Of a DNA stretch of 64,000 nt, positions 34,869 through 43,555 are shown one piece after another (position 1 is the first letter of the stretch; each line of letters opens with the position of its first letter). The position numbers and the translations under genes were made by a program. The stretch is taken from the NCBI RefSeq assembly GCF_018614615.1, contig NZ_JAGGOK010000012.1, positions 157,056-221,055 on the forward strand, in the 5' to 3' direction. Under the pieces are notes generated by a model. That model was given only the letters and a program-made list of their open reading frames with translations. It was not told the DNA's origin and did no database searches. This DNA is from Streptomyces sp. ISL-100 (GTDB lineage: Bacteria; Actinomycetota; Actinomycetes; Streptomycetales; Streptomycetaceae).

Positions 34869-36116
34869 GTGACCCGGTATCCCCGCCGAGTCCCAGGAGC
34901 TGCCGCCTTGCCCCCGACCGCACCCCCGGTGACCCGCCGGCCCCGCAGGGCCGGGCCAGCCGCCAGGCGCCCGTACGACGGGACGCGGGACCGGCTCACG
35001 AAGTCCCTGCGGCGTGCCGCGCCCGCCCTGGCCGGGTACGTCGCCGTACGCGTCCTGGGCGTGCTGGTTCTCGGGCACTGGGCCCATCTGAAGGGCCACG
35101 GCCTGTGGCCCGCCCTCGCCACTTCCTGGGACTCCCGCTGGTACCTGGAGATCGCCGACAGCGGGTACGACTCCACCCTCGGCACCGCCCGCAACAGCAA
35201 CAACCTGGCCTTCTTCCCCCTCTACCCCGTGATCGTCAAGGCGGTGGCGGGCGTCACCCCCGGCTCGCGCGCCAGCGTCGGCGTACTGCTCGCCGTCGCC
35301 TTCTCACTCGTCGCGGCCTGGGGCATCTTCGCCGTCGGCGACCGGCTGTACGGGCGCCGCGTCGGCACCCTGCTGGCCGTCCTGTGGGGCTGCATGCCCG
35401 TCGCGGTCGTCCAGTGGATGGGCTACACGGAGTCGCTGTTCACAGCGCTGACGGCCTGGTCGCTGTACGCCGTCCTCGCCGGCCGCTGGCTGTGGGCCGG
35501 CCCCCTCGCCACACTCGCCGGCCTGACCCGCCCCACGGGCATCGCGGTCGGCGCGGCCGTCTCGGTGGCGGCGGCGGTGGCGCTGTGGCGGTCCTGGCGG
35601 GGCGGAAGAGGGCTGCGGCCCGCCGTGCTCGCCGCCGGGCTGATCGCGCCGCTGGGATGGTTCGGTTACGTCGCCTGGGTGGGCCTGCGCCTCGGCCGCT
35701 GGGACGGCTACCTCGCCGTGCAGAAACTGTGGCTCAACGAGTGGGACGGCGGGGCCGACACGCTGCGCGAGATACGGCGCTTCCTGCTCTACCAGTCGAA
35801 GCCGCAGCTGTTCCTGGTGGTGGTGACGCTGGTGCTGTTCCTGTCCGTCGCCCTGTTCCTGCTCTGCGCCGCCGAGCGACTGCCGCTGCCGCTGCTGGTG
35901 TTCACAGGCGTACTGCTGCTGGTCGTTCTGGGCAGCGGCGGCGTCTACTTCCCGCGCGCCCGCTTCCTGATCCCGGGCTTCCCGCTGCTGCTGCCGCTCG
36001 CGCTGGCGGTGGCGCGGGCCAGGCGGCTCACCGGAGCGCTGGTGATGGGCGGAACGGCGCTCGCCTCAATGTGGTTCGGCGCGTACATGCAGCTGATCTG
36101 GCCGGGCCCGCCATGA
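34869..36116 (+). CDS. GT-C type membrane mannosyltransferase-like protein (PIG-V-like)
   Basis: A 415-residue membrane protein with about ten predicted helices after a basic N-terminal region of 65 residues. The luminal-type loop SWDSRWYLEIADSGY and the following NLAFFPLYPVIV are the signature of PIG-V-like GT-C glycosyltransferases, where the Asp after Trp is the catalytic candidate. It would use a polyprenyl-linked sugar on the outer face of the membrane. The GTG start at 34869 follows GAGGAAG closely. Acceptor unknown. Confidence 0.82.
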   Translation: MTRYPRRVPGAAALPPTAPPVTRRPRRAGPAARRPYDGTRDRLTKSLRRAAPALAGYVAVRVLGVLVLGHWAHLKGHGLWPALATSWDSRWYLEIADSGYDSTLGTARNSNNLAFFPLYPVIVKAVAGVTPGSRASVGVLLAVAFSLVAAWGIFAVGDRLYGRRVGTLLAVLWGCMPVAVVQWMGYTESLFTALTAWSLYAVLAGRWLWAGPLATLAGLTRPTGIAVGAAVSVAAAVALWRSWRGGRGLRPAVLAAGLIAPLGWFGYVAWVGLRLGRWDGYLAVQKLWLNEWDGGADTLREIRRFLLYQSKPQLFLVVVTLVLFLSVALFLLCAAERLPLPLLVFTGVLLLVVLGSGGVYFPRARFLIPGFPLLLPLALAVARARRLTGALVMGGTALASMWFGAYMQLIWPGPP

Positions 36117-36179
36117 GCCACCACGCCGCCGAGCAAACAAGGGTGCCGGGAGGGCTCCCCGCCTCCCCCTCGCAGTCCA

Positions 36180-36301
36180 CGGTGCCAGGAGGGGACGTGC
36201 CGGGGCGCTCCCCGCAGGGCGTCGAACGCAACGAGCCCACACGAAACAACGCAGTACCCGAACGTTCGACGCCCGAGGAGACGCCCCGGCGCGGCACCGA
36301 C
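36180..36301 (+). repeat. 122-bp dispersed repeat, copy 1
   Basis: The segment starts CGGTGCCAGGAGGGGACGTG, contains the palindrome CGAACGTTCG near its middle and ends GCGGCACCGAC. It recurs inverted at 63800-63920 with about 10 differences and one length change. Here it lies in the convergent gap between the GT-C gene and the PH-domain gene, with no gene of its own. Confidence 0.85.
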
Positions 36302-36336
36302 TTCAACGCCCCGGGAAAAAGACCCCCGCGCCGGCT

Positions 36337-36972
36337 TCACCCAGTGGCCAGCAGCACGGCCAGCGCGATCGCCCCCACCACGCACGGCGCGATGATTTCG
36401 TACGCCCAGCGCACAGACGGGCTGCCCTGCGCGCCCGGCCGCGCCGCGCACCGCTCCGCCTGCTCCCGCAGGTCGTCCACCGTCTGGTCGGTGGGCGCCC
36501 TGCGCGCCCCCGTGTCGGTGACGTCGGCGGTCGCGGACGTCCTGCCGTACGGGTCGTCCGACGCCTGCCTGGCCTGCCGGCGGGCAACGCGCTTGCGCTG
36601 GCGCAGCGAGACGGGGATCGCCCACAGCTGGTACTTCTTGCCGCCCGCGAACACCTCGCTGGAGTAACCGGCCCGTACGCCCTCGACCGACGCCCACGGC
36701 AGCGTGATCGTACGGAAGGGATTGCGGATCCGGAGCCGGTCGTCATTGGCGAAGACGGCAGGCCGCAGCGTGAACGCCACCACCAGCGGCACGGCGAACA
36801 GCAGCCCCGCCACGGCCGCCCACGGCGTACGGCCCTCCCCGCGCACCAGCGCGTCGCCGCCGACCCAGGCGGCCAGCGCGAGCACCAGGACTCCGCCGGC
36901 CAGGGCTGAGGGCGACCGGAAGACCCGGTCGGCGTACGTGGGCTCGGAGGGCGGTTTGGGGCTGCTTGTCAT
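36337..36972 (-). CDS. Membrane protein with bacterial PH domain
   Basis: A 211-residue protein. Two membrane helices lie at about 23-43 and 50-70, followed by a bacterial PH-like domain (LRPAVFANDDRLRIRNPFRTITLPWASVEGVRAGYSSEVFAGGKKYQLWAIPVSL). A charged segment with RQRKRVARRQARQ follows, and the C-terminal helix (IIAPCVVGAIALAVLLATG) ends the protein. ATG at 36972. Such proteins are common in actinomycetes; function unknown. Confidence 0.85.
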   Translation of the reverse strand: MTSSPKPPSEPTYADRVFRSPSALAGGVLVLALAAWVGGDALVRGEGRTPWAAVAGLLFAVPLVVAFTLRPAVFANDDRLRIRNPFRTITLPWASVEGVRAGYSSEVFAGGKKYQLWAIPVSLRQRKRVARRQARQASDDPYGRTSATADVTDTGARRAPTDQTVDDLREQAERCAARPGAQGSPSVRWAYEIIAPCVVGAIALAVLLATG

Positions 36973-37217
36973 GGGGTGATTCTGCCTGAACGGCGACGGC
37001 CGGGAGCGGCCGGGAGATTGCGTTACGGCAACGTCCCAGCCGCAAGGTCCCAGCCGCTCGCCGGCGCCCGCGCCTCAGCGGGCCCAGGCGCTGTGGGTCC
37101 CGTGCTGCCGTCGAGCAGCGGGAACGTACCCCCGCCGTAGTGCGCACGGCCGCTCCAGGAGACGGGGGTCCCAGGAGGTGGCCGTCCCGCTCATCCGCCC
37201 AGGGGCTGTACAGGTCG

Positions 37218-37229
37218 CTACGCGCGTAG
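37218..37229. promoter_or_regulatory. Nucleoside operator 2 (deoC)
   Basis: CTACGCGCGTAG is immediately followed by the -10-like TATGCT (37231-37236), which is 7 nt before the preferred deoC start. A bound repressor would cover the promoter. On the minus strand it reads ATCTACGCGCGTAG like the sites before PNP and add. The remaining part of the 267-bp gap from 36973 shows nothing else. Confidence 0.8.
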
Positions 37230-37242
37230 ATATGCTGCAGTG

Positions 37243-38205
37243 GTGACCATGCCCACCACTGCACCCGCATCCGCGTTCGCCGACGTGACCGCGTCCGACG
37301 CAGCGCTGCGCCGCTTCCTGCACGGGCTCCCCGGCGTAGACACCGTCGGCCTCGAAGCGCGCGCCGCGTCCCTCGGTACCCGTTCGATCAAGACCACGTC
37401 CAAGGCGTACGCCATTGACCTGGCCATCTCCATGATCGACCTGACCACGCTCGAAGGCGCGGACACCCCGGGCAAGGTCCGGGCGCTCTGCGCCAAGGGC
37501 GCCAATCCCGACCCGACCGACCGCACGACGCCGCGCGTCGCCGCGATCTGCGTCTACCCGGACATGGCAGCCACCGCCAAGGAGGCCCTGGCCGGCACCG
37601 GCATCAAGGTCGCGTCCGTCGCCACCGCCTTCCCGGCCGGCCGCGCAGCGCTCCCCGTGAAGCTCGCGGACGTACGCGACGCCGTGGCAGCCGGGGCCGA
37701 CGAGATCGACATGGTGATCGACCGGGGAGCCTTCCTGTCCGGTCATTACCTGAAGGTCTACGAAGAGATCGTGGCCGTGAAGGCCGAGTGCGGCGACAAG
37801 GCCCGCCTCAAGGTCATCTTCGAGACCGGTGAGCTCTCGACGTACGACAACATCCGCCGCGCCTCGTGGATCGGGATGCTGGCGGGCTCGGACTTCATCA
37901 AGACCTCCACCGGCAAGGTCGGCGTGAACGCCACCCCGCCGAACACCCTGCTCATGCTTGAGGCCGTACGCGACTTCAAGGCGCAGACTGGAATCCAGAT
38001 CGGCGTGAAGCCGGCCGGCGGCATCCGCACCACCAAGGACGCGGTCAAGTTCCTGGTGCTGGTCAACGAGACGGTCGGCGAGGACTGGCTCAGCAACGAA
38101 TGGTTCCGCTTCGGCGCGTCCTCGCTGCTGAACGACCTGCTGATGCAGCGGCAGAAGCTGAGCACCGGCCGTTACTCCGGTCCCGACTACGTGACGGTGG
38201 ACTGA
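37243..38205 (+). CDS. deoC: Deoxyribose-phosphate aldolase
   Basis: A 320-residue class I aldolase that splits 2-deoxyribose-5-phosphate into glyceraldehyde-3-phosphate and acetaldehyde. The Schiff-base lysine is in GSDFIKTSTGK (near residue 222) and the second active-site lysine in GVKPAGGIRT. The length fits the longer eukaryote-like DeoC group. GTG at 37243 is chosen from the spacing to TATGCT; GTG 37240 and ATG 37249 are in frame. Two aldehyde dehydrogenase genes follow without gaps, and they could oxidise the acetaldehyde produced. Confidence 0.94.
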   Translation: MTMPTTAPASAFADVTASDAALRRFLHGLPGVDTVGLEARAASLGTRSIKTTSKAYAIDLAISMIDLTTLEGADTPGKVRALCAKGANPDPTDRTTPRVAAICVYPDMAATAKEALAGTGIKVASVATAFPAGRAALPVKLADVRDAVAAGADEIDMVIDRGAFLSGHYLKVYEEIVAVKAECGDKARLKVIFETGELSTYDNIRRASWIGMLAGSDFIKTSTGKVGVNATPPNTLLMLEAVRDFKAQTGIQIGVKPAGGIRTTKDAVKFLVLVNETVGEDWLSNEWFRFGASSLLNDLLMQRQKLSTGRYSGPDYVTVD

Positions 38206-38210
38206 TCACC

Positions 38211-39647
38211 ATGGCATCTGTATTCGAGTACGCACCCGCTCCCGAGTCCCGCTCGGTAGTCGACATCGCCCCGTCGTACGGCCTGTTCATCGACGGCGAG
38301 TTCACCGACGCGGCCGACGGCAAGGTCTTCAAGACGATCTCGCCGTCCACCGAGGAAGTCCTTTCCGAGGTAGCACGCGCAGGCACCGAGGACGTCGACC
38401 GCGCAGTGAAGGCGGCACGCAAGGCGTTCGAGAAGTGGTCCGCGCTGCCGGGCTCCGAGCGCGCCAAGTACCTCTTCCGTATCGCGCGGATCATCCAGGA
38501 GCGCTCGCGCGAGCTGGCCGTCCTGGAGACGCTCGACAACGGCAAGCCGATCAAGGAGACGCGCGACGCGGACCTCCCCCTGGTCGCCGCGCACTTCTTC
38601 TACTACGCGGGCTGGGCCGACAAGCTCGACCACGCGGGGTACGGCGCCAACCCGCGCCCCCTGGGCGTGGCGGGCCAGGTCATCCCCTGGAACTTCCCGC
38701 TCCTCATGCTGGCGTGGAAGATCGCCCCGGCGCTCGCGACGGGCAACACGGTCGTCCTGAAGCCCGCCGAGACGACCCCCCTCTCCGCTCTCTTCTTCGC
38801 GGACATCTGCCGCCAGGCGGGCCTGCCCAGGGGCGTCGTCAACATCCTTCCCGGTTACGGGGAGGCGGGCGCCGCGCTCGTCGAGCACCCGGACGTCAAC
38901 AAGGTCGCCTTCACGGGCTCCACGGCCGTAGGCAAGGCGATCGCCCGCCAGGTCGCGGGTACGAAGAAGAAGGTCACCCTCGAGCTGGGCGGCAAGGGCG
39001 CGAACATCGTCTTCGACGACGCCCCCATCGACCAGGCCGTCGAGGGCATCGTCACCGGCATCTTCTTCAACCAGGGCCAGGTCTGCTGCGCGGGCTCGCG
39101 CCTCCTGGTCCAGGAGTCGATCCAGGACGAACTCCTCGACTCCCTGAAGCGCAGGCTCTCCACGCTCCGCCTGGGCGACCCGCTGGACAAGAACACCGAC
39201 ATCGGCGCCATCAACTCCGCCGAACAGCTCGCCCGTATCACCACACTCACCGAGACCGGCGAGGCGGAGGGCGCCGAGCGCTGGTCCGCGCCCTGCGATC
39301 TCCCGTCCTCCGGCTACTGGTTCGCGCCGACGCTCTTCACGAATGTCACGCAGGCGCACACCGTCGCGCGCGACGAGATCTTCGGCCCGGTGCTGTCGGT
39401 GCTGTCGTTCCGTACGCCCGACGAGGCCGTCGCCAAGGCCAACAACAGCCAGTACGGCCTGTCGGCAGGCATCTGGACGGAGAAGGGCTCGCGGATCCTC
39501 GCGGTCGCGAACAAGCTCCGCGCGGGTGTGGTCTGGGCCAACACGTTCAACAAGTTCGACCCGACCTCGCCCTTCGGCGGCTACAAGGAGTCGGGCTTCG
39601 GCCGTGAAGGCGGCCGTCACGGCCTGGAGGCGTACCTCGATGTCTGA
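38211..39647 (+). CDS. NAD-dependent aldehyde dehydrogenase
   Basis: A 478-residue full-length aldehyde dehydrogenase. Key motifs are QVIPWNFPLLMLAWKIAPALATGNT, FTGSTAVGKAI, the catalytic Glu in LELGGKGANIVF and the catalytic Cys in FFNQGQVCCAGSRL. It begins 5 bp after deoC and overlaps the next gene by 8 bp, so the three form an operon under the deoC operator. Oxidation of acetaldehyde from DeoC to acetate or a related reaction is inferred from the context. Confidence 0.92.
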   Translation: MASVFEYAPAPESRSVVDIAPSYGLFIDGEFTDAADGKVFKTISPSTEEVLSEVARAGTEDVDRAVKAARKAFEKWSALPGSERAKYLFRIARIIQERSRELAVLETLDNGKPIKETRDADLPLVAAHFFYYAGWADKLDHAGYGANPRPLGVAGQVIPWNFPLLMLAWKIAPALATGNTVVLKPAETTPLSALFFADICRQAGLPRGVVNILPGYGEAGAALVEHPDVNKVAFTGSTAVGKAIARQVAGTKKKVTLELGGKGANIVFDDAPIDQAVEGIVTGIFFNQGQVCCAGSRLLVQESIQDELLDSLKRRLSTLRLGDPLDKNTDIGAINSAEQLARITTLTETGEAEGAERWSAPCDLPSSGYWFAPTLFTNVTQAHTVARDEIFGPVLSVLSFRTPDEAVAKANNSQYGLSAGIWTEKGSRILAVANKLRAGVVWANTFNKFDPTSPFGGYKESGFGREGGRHGLEAYLDV

Positions 39648-40530
39648 CCGCTTGACTGTCCTCAAGACCTACAAGCTGTACGTCGGGGGCAAGTTCCCCC
39701 GGAGCGAGAGCGGCCGGGTGTACGAAGTGACGGACTCCAAGAGCCACTGGCTGGCGAACGCCCCTCTGGCCTCCCGCAAGGACGCCCGTGACGCGGTCGT
39801 CGCGGCGCGCAAGGCGTTCGGCGGCTGGTCGGGCGCGACGGCGTACAACCGGGGCCAGATCCTCTACCGCATCGCCGAGATGCTGGAGGGCCGCAGGGAC
39901 CAGTTCGTACGCGAAGTGGCGGACGCGGAGGGCCTGTCGAAGTCGAAGGCGGCCGTGGTCGTCGACGCGGCGATCGACCGCTGGGTCTGGTACGCGGGCT
40001 GGACCGACAAGATCGCCCAGATCGTCGGCGGCGCGAACCCGGTAGCGGGCCCGTTCTTCAACCTCTCCACTCCCGAGCCCACCGGCGTCGTCACCGTCGT
40101 CGCCCCCCAGGAGTCGTCTTTCCTGGGCCTGGTCTCGGTGATCGCCCCGGTGATCGCGACGGGCAACACGGCCGTCGTCATCGCCTCGGAGAAGTCTCCG
40201 CTGCCCGCGCTCTCCCTCGGCGAGGTCCTGGCCACGTCCGACCTGCCGGGCGGTGTGGTCAACATCCTCACCGGGCGTACGCGCGAGATCGCGGCGCCGC
40301 TCGCCGCGCACCAGGACGTCAACGCGATCGACCTCTCTGGCGCGGACGCCGACCTGGCGCGCGATCTGGAGATCGCCGCGGCGGACAACCTCAAGCGGGT
40401 TCTGCGTCCACAGCCTGTGGACGGCGACTGGTCGGCCGACCAGGGCACGCACCGCCTGACGGCGTTCCTCGAAATGAAGACGGTCTGGCACCCGACGGGC
40501 TCCTTGGGCGCGTCCGGCTCCGCCTACTGA
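39640..40530 (+). CDS. Half-length aldehyde dehydrogenase homologue
   Basis: A 296-residue protein with the N-terminal NAD-binding part of an aldehyde dehydrogenase: LYVGGKFPRSESGRVYEV at the start, VTVVAPQESSFLGLVSVIAPVIATGNT in the position of the PWNFP segment, and a Rossmann core. The catalytic Cys and Glu segments are absent, and the protein stops about 190 residues short. The frame is clean and has a proper terminator, so it looks like a functional non-catalytic partner and not a broken gene. From memory S. coelicolor also has two aldehyde dehydrogenase genes behind deoC. It may form mixed oligomers with the full-length enzyme. Confidence 0.82.
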   Translation: MSDRLTVLKTYKLYVGGKFPRSESGRVYEVTDSKSHWLANAPLASRKDARDAVVAARKAFGGWSGATAYNRGQILYRIAEMLEGRRDQFVREVADAEGLSKSKAAVVVDAAIDRWVWYAGWTDKIAQIVGGANPVAGPFFNLSTPEPTGVVTVVAPQESSFLGLVSVIAPVIATGNTAVVIASEKSPLPALSLGEVLATSDLPGGVVNILTGRTREIAAPLAAHQDVNAIDLSGADADLARDLEIAAADNLKRVLRPQPVDGDWSADQGTHRLTAFLEMKTVWHPTGSLGASGSAY

Positions 40531-40535
40531 TCCCC

Positions 40536-40582
40536 ATGCGGATGGCCCCGTCCCGCTTTCGGCGGTACGGGGCCATCCGCAT
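40536..40582. terminator. Terminator after the deoC operon
   Basis: ATGCGGATGGCCCCGT at 40536-40551 pairs perfectly over 16 bp with 40567-40582. It separates the aldehyde dehydrogenase operon from the convergent secreted-protein gene ending at 40610. Confidence 0.85.
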
Positions 40583-40609
40583 GCCCGCACTAATGCATGC
40601 CCACCTGGT

Positions 40610-41017
40610 TCAGCCCGGCAGCATCCCCGCCGCCTGACCCACCAGCGGCATTTCCCGCACCGCGTTGCCCTGCGTGAGCGGGGCGGTGAGCGGCTTCGTG
40701 CTGAGCGGCTGGAAGTCGGCGACCTGTGTGCCCAGTCCGTTGTCCAGCGGGTCCACGCCCGTCCCCGCCAGCGGGTTCAGATGGAAGTCCTTGACCGGGG
40801 CGAGCGCACCGGCGCTCGCGGCGTCGAGCGCGCCGGGCATGGCCGCCGGATCGAGGTTCTCCAGCGGTACGTCGATCCCGGCCTGCTGCGGGGCGGGAGG
40901 CGGGGCCGCGTGCGCCGCACCACCGCCGGCGGCAAGGGCCGTACCGGCCGCGGCGACGGCCAGACCTGCGCGCAGCAGCGCGCTCCGCTGGGACTTGGGA
41001 CCTGCTTCACGTGCCAT
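40610..41017 (-). CDS. Small secreted protein, Leu/Pro/Ala-rich
   Basis: A 135-residue exported protein. Residues 1-37 are a signal peptide (REAGPKSQRSALLRAGLAVAAAG, cleavage after AHA). The mature part is low in charge and rich in Pro, Leu and Ala (IDVPLENLDPAAMPGALDAA, DFHLNPLAGTGVDPLDNGLG). No cysteines or enzyme motifs. It resembles in style the secreted proteins at 46704 and 55095. ATG 41017 is chosen; the upstream extension overlaps the next promoter. Function unknown. Confidence 0.75.
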   Translation of the reverse strand: MAREAGPKSQRSALLRAGLAVAAAGTALAAGGGAAHAAPPPAPQQAGIDVPLENLDPAAMPGALDAASAGALAPVKDFHLNPLAGTGVDPLDNGLGTQVADFQPLSTKPLTAPLTQGNAVREMPLVGQAAGMLPG

Positions 41018-41137
41018 GGGATTCCCGCCTGAGTGAGTAATCGTGAGCGCACGCAGAGTAGTTGAGGTGTGACGCTCGATACCAACCACTCCGCGGTGGG
41101 GTCCCCCGACCGGCTCAATGCCGCAGAATGGTTCCCC

Positions 41138-41767
41138 GTGAGTTCATCCCCCCTTCCCACGCGCGTCGTCCTGCTGACCGGCCCCTCCGGTTCCGGAAAG
41201 TCGTCGCTCGCCGCCCGTACGGGTCTGCCCGTGCTGCGCCTCGACGACTTCTACAAAGAGGGCGACGACCCCACGCTTCCGCGGGTCACGGGGAGTACGG
41301 ACATCGACTGGGACTCGCCGCTGTCCTGGGACGCGGACGCCGCCGTCGCGGCGATCGAGGAGCTGTGCCGTACGGGGCGTACGACGGCCCCGGTGTACTC
41401 CATCGCCACCAGTTCGATCGTGGACAAGGAAGCGCTGGACATCGAGCGCACGCCCTTGTTCGTGGCCGAGGGGATCTTCGCGGCGGACATCGTGGCGCGC
41501 TGCGAGGAGCTGGGCGTACTGGCTGACGCGCTCTGCCTGTGCGGGCGGCCGGGGACGACGTTCCGGCGGCGGCTGCTGCGGGATTTGCGGGAGGGGCGGA
41601 AGTCCGTTCCCTTCCTGCTGCGCAGGGGGTGGCGGCTGATGCGGGCCGAGCGGGCGATCGTCGGCCGCCAGACGGCTCTCGGTGCGCACCCCTGCGCGAA
41701 GGGCGAGGCCCTGGGCCGCCTCGCCGCCGCCGCAGCGGGCCGCCACCGCACCCCGGCCGCACGCTAG
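41138..41767 (+). CDS. Uridine kinase-like P-loop protein
   Basis: A 209-residue nucleoside kinase-like ATPase. The P-loop LLTGPSGSGKSSLA lies at 12-25, followed by LRLDDFYKEGDDPTLP, the acceptor-binding DDFY block of uridine kinases, DWDSPLSWD and the FVAEGIFAAD (Walker B-like) segment. A lid-like RRRLLRDLREGRK follows. GTG at 41138 is preferred: an AGAAT box just upstream suggests a leaderless message. It would phosphorylate uridine or cytidine, consistent with a nucleoside neighbourhood. Confidence 0.82.
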   Translation: MSSSPLPTRVVLLTGPSGSGKSSLAARTGLPVLRLDDFYKEGDDPTLPRVTGSTDIDWDSPLSWDADAAVAAIEELCRTGRTTAPVYSIATSSIVDKEALDIERTPLFVAEGIFAADIVARCEELGVLADALCLCGRPGTTFRRRLLRDLREGRKSVPFLLRRGWRLMRAERAIVGRQTALGAHPCAKGEALGRLAAAAAGRHRTPAAR

Positions 41768-41774
41768 CCGCTGC

Positions 41775-41836
41775 CGGGGCTTACCGGGGCTTCCGCCCCA
41801 GAGCCCGCTCCTCAAACGCCGGAGGGGCTGAAGAAC
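41775..41836. repeat. Dispersed repeat element, partial copy B
   Basis: GGGGCTTCCGCCCCAGAGCC followed by CGCTCCTCAAACGCCGGAGGGGCTGAAG shares the TCCTCAAACGCCGGA core with the copies at 32.8 and 49.4 kb. Only one half of the inverted arrangement is present. Confidence 0.65.
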
Positions 41837-41840
41837 GCAC

Positions 41841-41890
41841 AGTGCGGCGGGGTCGTACAGGCTCCCCCGCCTGTACGACCCCGCCGCACT
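41841..41890. terminator. 22-bp-stem bidirectional terminator
   Basis: AGTGCGGCGGGGTCGTACAG-GC at 41841-41862 pairs without mismatch with 41869-41890; loop TCCCCC. It lies between the convergent uridine kinase-like gene and sigQ. Confidence 0.9.
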
Positions 41891-41948
41891 TTCCCCCGTA
41901 CGTTCCGCCGTCTCCCCCGAAACAGCGGCCCCCGTACCCCCCGTACCT

Positions 41949-42698
41949 TCAGGCCACCAGCTCGCCGAAGGACTCTTCCTCGTCACGGCCGAAGCTGAGG
42001 ACCTCGTCCTCGCGCAGCCGGCGCAGGGAGCGCCAGATGCTGCTCTTGACCGTGCCGACACTGATGTCGAGGATGTCCGCGATCTCCGGGTCGGTGCGGC
42101 CCTCGTAGTACCGCAGGACCAGCATCGTCCGCTGGAGTTCGGGCAGCCGGGCGAGCGCCTGCCAGAGCACGGCGCGCAGTTCGGTGCCGCGCATCGCGTC
42201 CGTGTCGTTCGCCGTCTCCGGCAGTTCCTCGGTCGGGTATTCGTTGAGCTTGCGCCTGCGCCAGGCGCTGATGTGCAGGTTCGTCATGGTGCGGCGCAGA
42301 TAGCCGCCGACCGCCGCCTTGTCGCTGATGCGGTCCCAGGCGCGGTACGTCGAGAAGAGGGCGCTCTGCAGCAGGTCCTCGGCCTCGTACCGGTCGCCGG
42401 TCAGGTGGTAGGCGGTCGCGTACAGGGAGGCGCGGCGCTCCTGGACGTAGGCGGTGAATTCCGCCTCCGACGCCGAAGCCCCGTCCCCCGTGGCCTCCCG
42501 GTACGCCGCTCCCCCGTATCCCCCGTTGCCCCCCGCAGAGGCGGCCGGCACGGCAGCCACATGCATGGTGGTCTGCGTGCGCTGACGCCCGATGGTGCGA
42601 GCGCACCCCCGCCCACCCGCACCGGACTCGGTGCTCCGCGTGACGTCGTGGAGCCGCGTGACAACTGCGCTGGAGGTGGTGCTGTGCAGTGCGTTCAT
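41949..42698 (-). CDS. sigQ: ECF RNA polymerase sigma factor SigQ
   Basis: A 249-residue sigma factor of the SigE-like family. Region 2 (RRASLYATAYHLTGDRYEAEDLLQSALFSTYRAWDRI) and region 4 (LARLPELQRTMLVLRYYEGRTDPEIADILDISVGTVKSSIWRSLRRLRE) are both intact. The first 85 residues are Gly/Ala-rich. ATG 42698 is preceded by GGGGGG. It is divergent from afsQ1, with an exact AfsQ1 box between. In S. coelicolor sigQ lies next to afsQ1/afsQ2 in the same arrangement, depends on AfsQ1 and influences antibiotic production. Confidence 0.9.
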   Translation of the reverse strand: MNALHSTTSSAVVTRLHDVTRSTESGAGGRGCARTIGRQRTQTTMHVAAVPAASAGGNGGYGGAAYREATGDGASASEAEFTAYVQERRASLYATAYHLTGDRYEAEDLLQSALFSTYRAWDRISDKAAVGGYLRRTMTNLHISAWRRRKLNEYPTEELPETANDTDAMRGTELRAVLWQALARLPELQRTMLVLRYYEGRTDPEIADILDISVGTVKSSIWRSLRRLREDEVLSFGRDEEESFGELVA

Positions 42699-42802
42699 CT
42701 CGCGCCCCCCGTCGGTGGAGTCCGGTGCTGTGCGTTGCGGTGCGTTGCTGTCCGTGTGCCATTGAGCTTGCCCTGGCTGTTTCATCGGGGTGTCCGCCGA
42801 CT

Positions 42803-42818
42803 GTCACAGGCGTGTCAC
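42803..42818. promoter_or_regulatory. AfsQ1 binding box
   Basis: GTCAC-AGGCGT-GTCAC matches the published AfsQ1 consensus GTnAC-N6-GTnAC exactly. It lies 105 bp from the sigQ start and 60 bp from the afsQ1 start, in the shared promoter region. Confidence 0.85.
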
Positions 42819-42877
42819 AGGGATGGGAGCGCTCCAACTGTCGAACTAGTCCTCCCCCATGGGCCAGAATGGCCCCT

Positions 42878-43555
42878 GTGCCTTTCCTGTTGCTGATCGA
42901 GGACGACGACGCCATCCGCACGGCCCTCGAACTCTCGCTGTCACGCCAGGGCCACCGAGTGGCCACCGCGGCGACGGGAGAGGACGGCCTGAAACTGCTG
43001 CGCGAGCAGCGGCCGGATCTGATCGTGCTGGACGTGATGCTGCCCGGCATCGACGGATTCGAGGTGTGCCGGCGCATCAGGCGCACCGACCAGCTGCCCA
43101 TCATTTTGCTGACCGCGCGCAGCGACGACATCGATGTGGTGGTCGGCCTGGAGTCGGGCGCCGACGATTACGTCGTCAAGCCGGTGCAGGGTCGGGTCCT
43201 TGACGCCCGTATCCGCGCGGTACTGCGGCGGGGCGAGCGGGAGGCCAACGACGCCGCCGTCTTCGGCAATGTGACCATCGACCGGTCCGCCATGACGGTC
43301 ACCAAGAACGGCGAGGACCTGCAGCTCACGCCGACTGAGCTGCGGCTGCTCCTGGAGCTGAGCCGCCGCCCCGGACAGGCGCTGTCGCGGCAGCAGTTGC
43401 TGCGGCTGGTGTGGGAGCACGACTACCTCGGTGACTCCCGGCTGGTGGACGCGTGCGTGCAGCGGCTGCGGGCCAAGGTCGAGGACGTACCGTCGTCGCC
43501 GACTCTCATCCGTACGGTCCGTGGCGTCGGCTACCGCCTGGACTCGCCTTCGTGA
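42878..43555 (+). CDS. afsQ1: Two-component response regulator AfsQ1
   Basis: A 225-residue OmpR/PhoB-type regulator. The receiver has acidic residues EDDD at 8-11, phospho-acceptor D52 in IVLDVMLPG and K about 101 in DYVVKP. The C-terminal winged helix has LTPTELRLLLELSRRPGQALSR and the recognition helix SRLVDACVQRLRAKVE. GTG at 42878 gives the length known from S. coelicolor; ATG 42869 is an alternative. AfsQ1 activates antibiotic genes and sigQ and affects nitrogen genes, under glutamate-rich conditions in S. coelicolor. It overlaps afsQ2 by 4 bp. Confidence 0.95.
   Translation: MPFLLLIEDDDAIRTALELSLSRQGHRVATAATGEDGLKLLREQRPDLIVLDVMLPGIDGFEVCRRIRRTDQLPIILLTARSDDIDVVVGLESGADDYVVKPVQGRVLDARIRAVLRRGEREANDAAVFGNVTIDRSAMTVTKNGEDLQLTPTELRLLLELSRRPGQALSRQQLLRLVWEHDYLGDSRLVDACVQRLRAKVEDVPSSPTLIRTVRGVGYRLDSPS

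Noticed and set aside
32073..35099. 1008-residue open frame on the minus strand
   Set aside because: It runs opposite to the nucleoside phosphorylase and phosphomutase genes, is built of Arg/Gly/Val-rich sequence without domains, and is a frame shadow caused by high GC.
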